Positions 13,701-13,837 of a stretch of 13,837 nucleotides of DNA are shown here, one piece after another. The translations under genes were made by a program, and so were the position numbers. The DNA is from JBBKXP01 sp038323615 (lineage in GTDB: Bacteria; Pseudomonadota; Alphaproteobacteria; Rhodobacterales; Rhodobacteraceae). Position 1 is the stretch's first letter. Each line of letters starts with the position of its first letter. The notes below the pieces were generated by a model, which saw only the letters and a list, made by a program, of their open reading frames with translations, was not told the DNA's origin and ran no database searches. The DNA lies in assembly GCA_038323615.1 (NCBI GenBank), contig JBBQHC010000081.1:1-13837 (forward strand). The letters run 5' to 3'.

Positions 13701-13837
13701 CTGACCCCACCGTTTTTGAGACGATTTGTAGAACCGCGGTATTGCTGCGGGATTTCAAAGCCTTGTGGTATGACCCTGCATGCAGAGACCGCAATAGTCG
13801 TCACGGGACGGCACTATATCGCCCTGCGTCTCTGTTG
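13701..13837. other. Sequence after the tRNA, possible start of an unidentified gene
   Basis: Nothing firm is seen. A plus-strand frame from ATG at 13770 (MTLHAETAIVVTGRHYIALR and onward) is open to the window edge but has no ribosome site. CTGCATGCAG (13776-13785) is a perfect 10-base palindrome, and CAGAGAC (13783-13789) is the reverse complement of GTCTCTG (13828-13834). Too little is present to choose between coding and regulatory DNA. Confidence 0.25.

Noticed and set aside
13626..13837. tRNA-Glu as an attachment site for an integrated element
   Set aside because: No integrase and no repeat of the tRNA 3' end is seen in the 137 bases after it. The window ends too soon to test this.
13770..13837. 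Possible gene start at ATG 13770
   Set aside because: Open for 22 codons but with no ribosome site, and 22 codons without a stop is expected by chance. Kept only as a note in the last feature.
1..13837. CRISPR array, toxin-antitoxin pair, defence island or biosynthetic cluster
   Set aside because: No spaced direct repeats, small paired genes or signature enzymes were found. The genes are mostly housekeeping.

Overview
The window looks like chromosome from a GC-rich alphaproteobacterium, most likely Rhodobacterales (Roseobacter group). The reasons are the high GC content, strong GC bias at third codon positions, tad-type pilus genes, a class II fructose-bisphosphatase (GlpX) followed by recJ and preceded by homoserine dehydrogenase, and the N-terminus of an IS481-type transposase of a kind I associate with this order. 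The taxonomic call rests on recall of gene order and protein style; no search was run.

Layout. Bases 1-140 look like one end of an IS481-family insertion sequence, with the first 16 codons of its transposase on the minus strand and a CTAG-type target site beside it. Next, on the minus strand, are a small YcxB-like membrane protein (291-800) and, upstream of it, a glutamate dehydrogenase (800-2242). A 353-base spacer then separates this pair from a plus-strand operon of three overlapping pilus genes (2596-5476): a VWA-domain TadG-like protein and two TadE/TadF-like pseudopilins. A two-helix membrane protein of unknown function (5477-5977, minus) converges on the operon with no spacer. It is divergent from a pirin gene (6113-7024), which has a good promoter and a terminator. 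A TetR-family regulator (7090-7677, minus) lies divergent from a small lipoprotein gene and hom (7802-9448). A minus-strand ArsR-type regulator (9453-9764) and about 580 bases without a recognisable gene separate hom from the tightly coupled operon glpX - metalloprotease-like lipoprotein - recJ (10348-13561). A tRNA-Glu(UUC) gene follows at 13626-13700, and the last 137 bases hold nothing I can assign firmly.

How the genes relate. Most are housekeeping: nitrogen and amino-acid metabolism (gdh, hom), gluconeogenesis or the Calvin cycle (glpX), single-strand DNA exonuclease (recJ) and surface adhesion (tad). Coupling by overlapping stop and start codons recurs: ATGA at 4359, 11307 and 11801, TGATG at 4893, and an anomalous TAATC at 798-802. 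I see no defence island, CRISPR array, biosynthetic cluster or clear new system. The points most worth a second look are the ATC where a start codon should be in the YcxB-like gene, the HEIAH...HG lipoprotein between glpX and recJ, the IS481 boundary, a probably leaderless tetR transcript with an operator in its promoter spacer, and a 26-bp near-palindrome in the arsR-glpX spacer.
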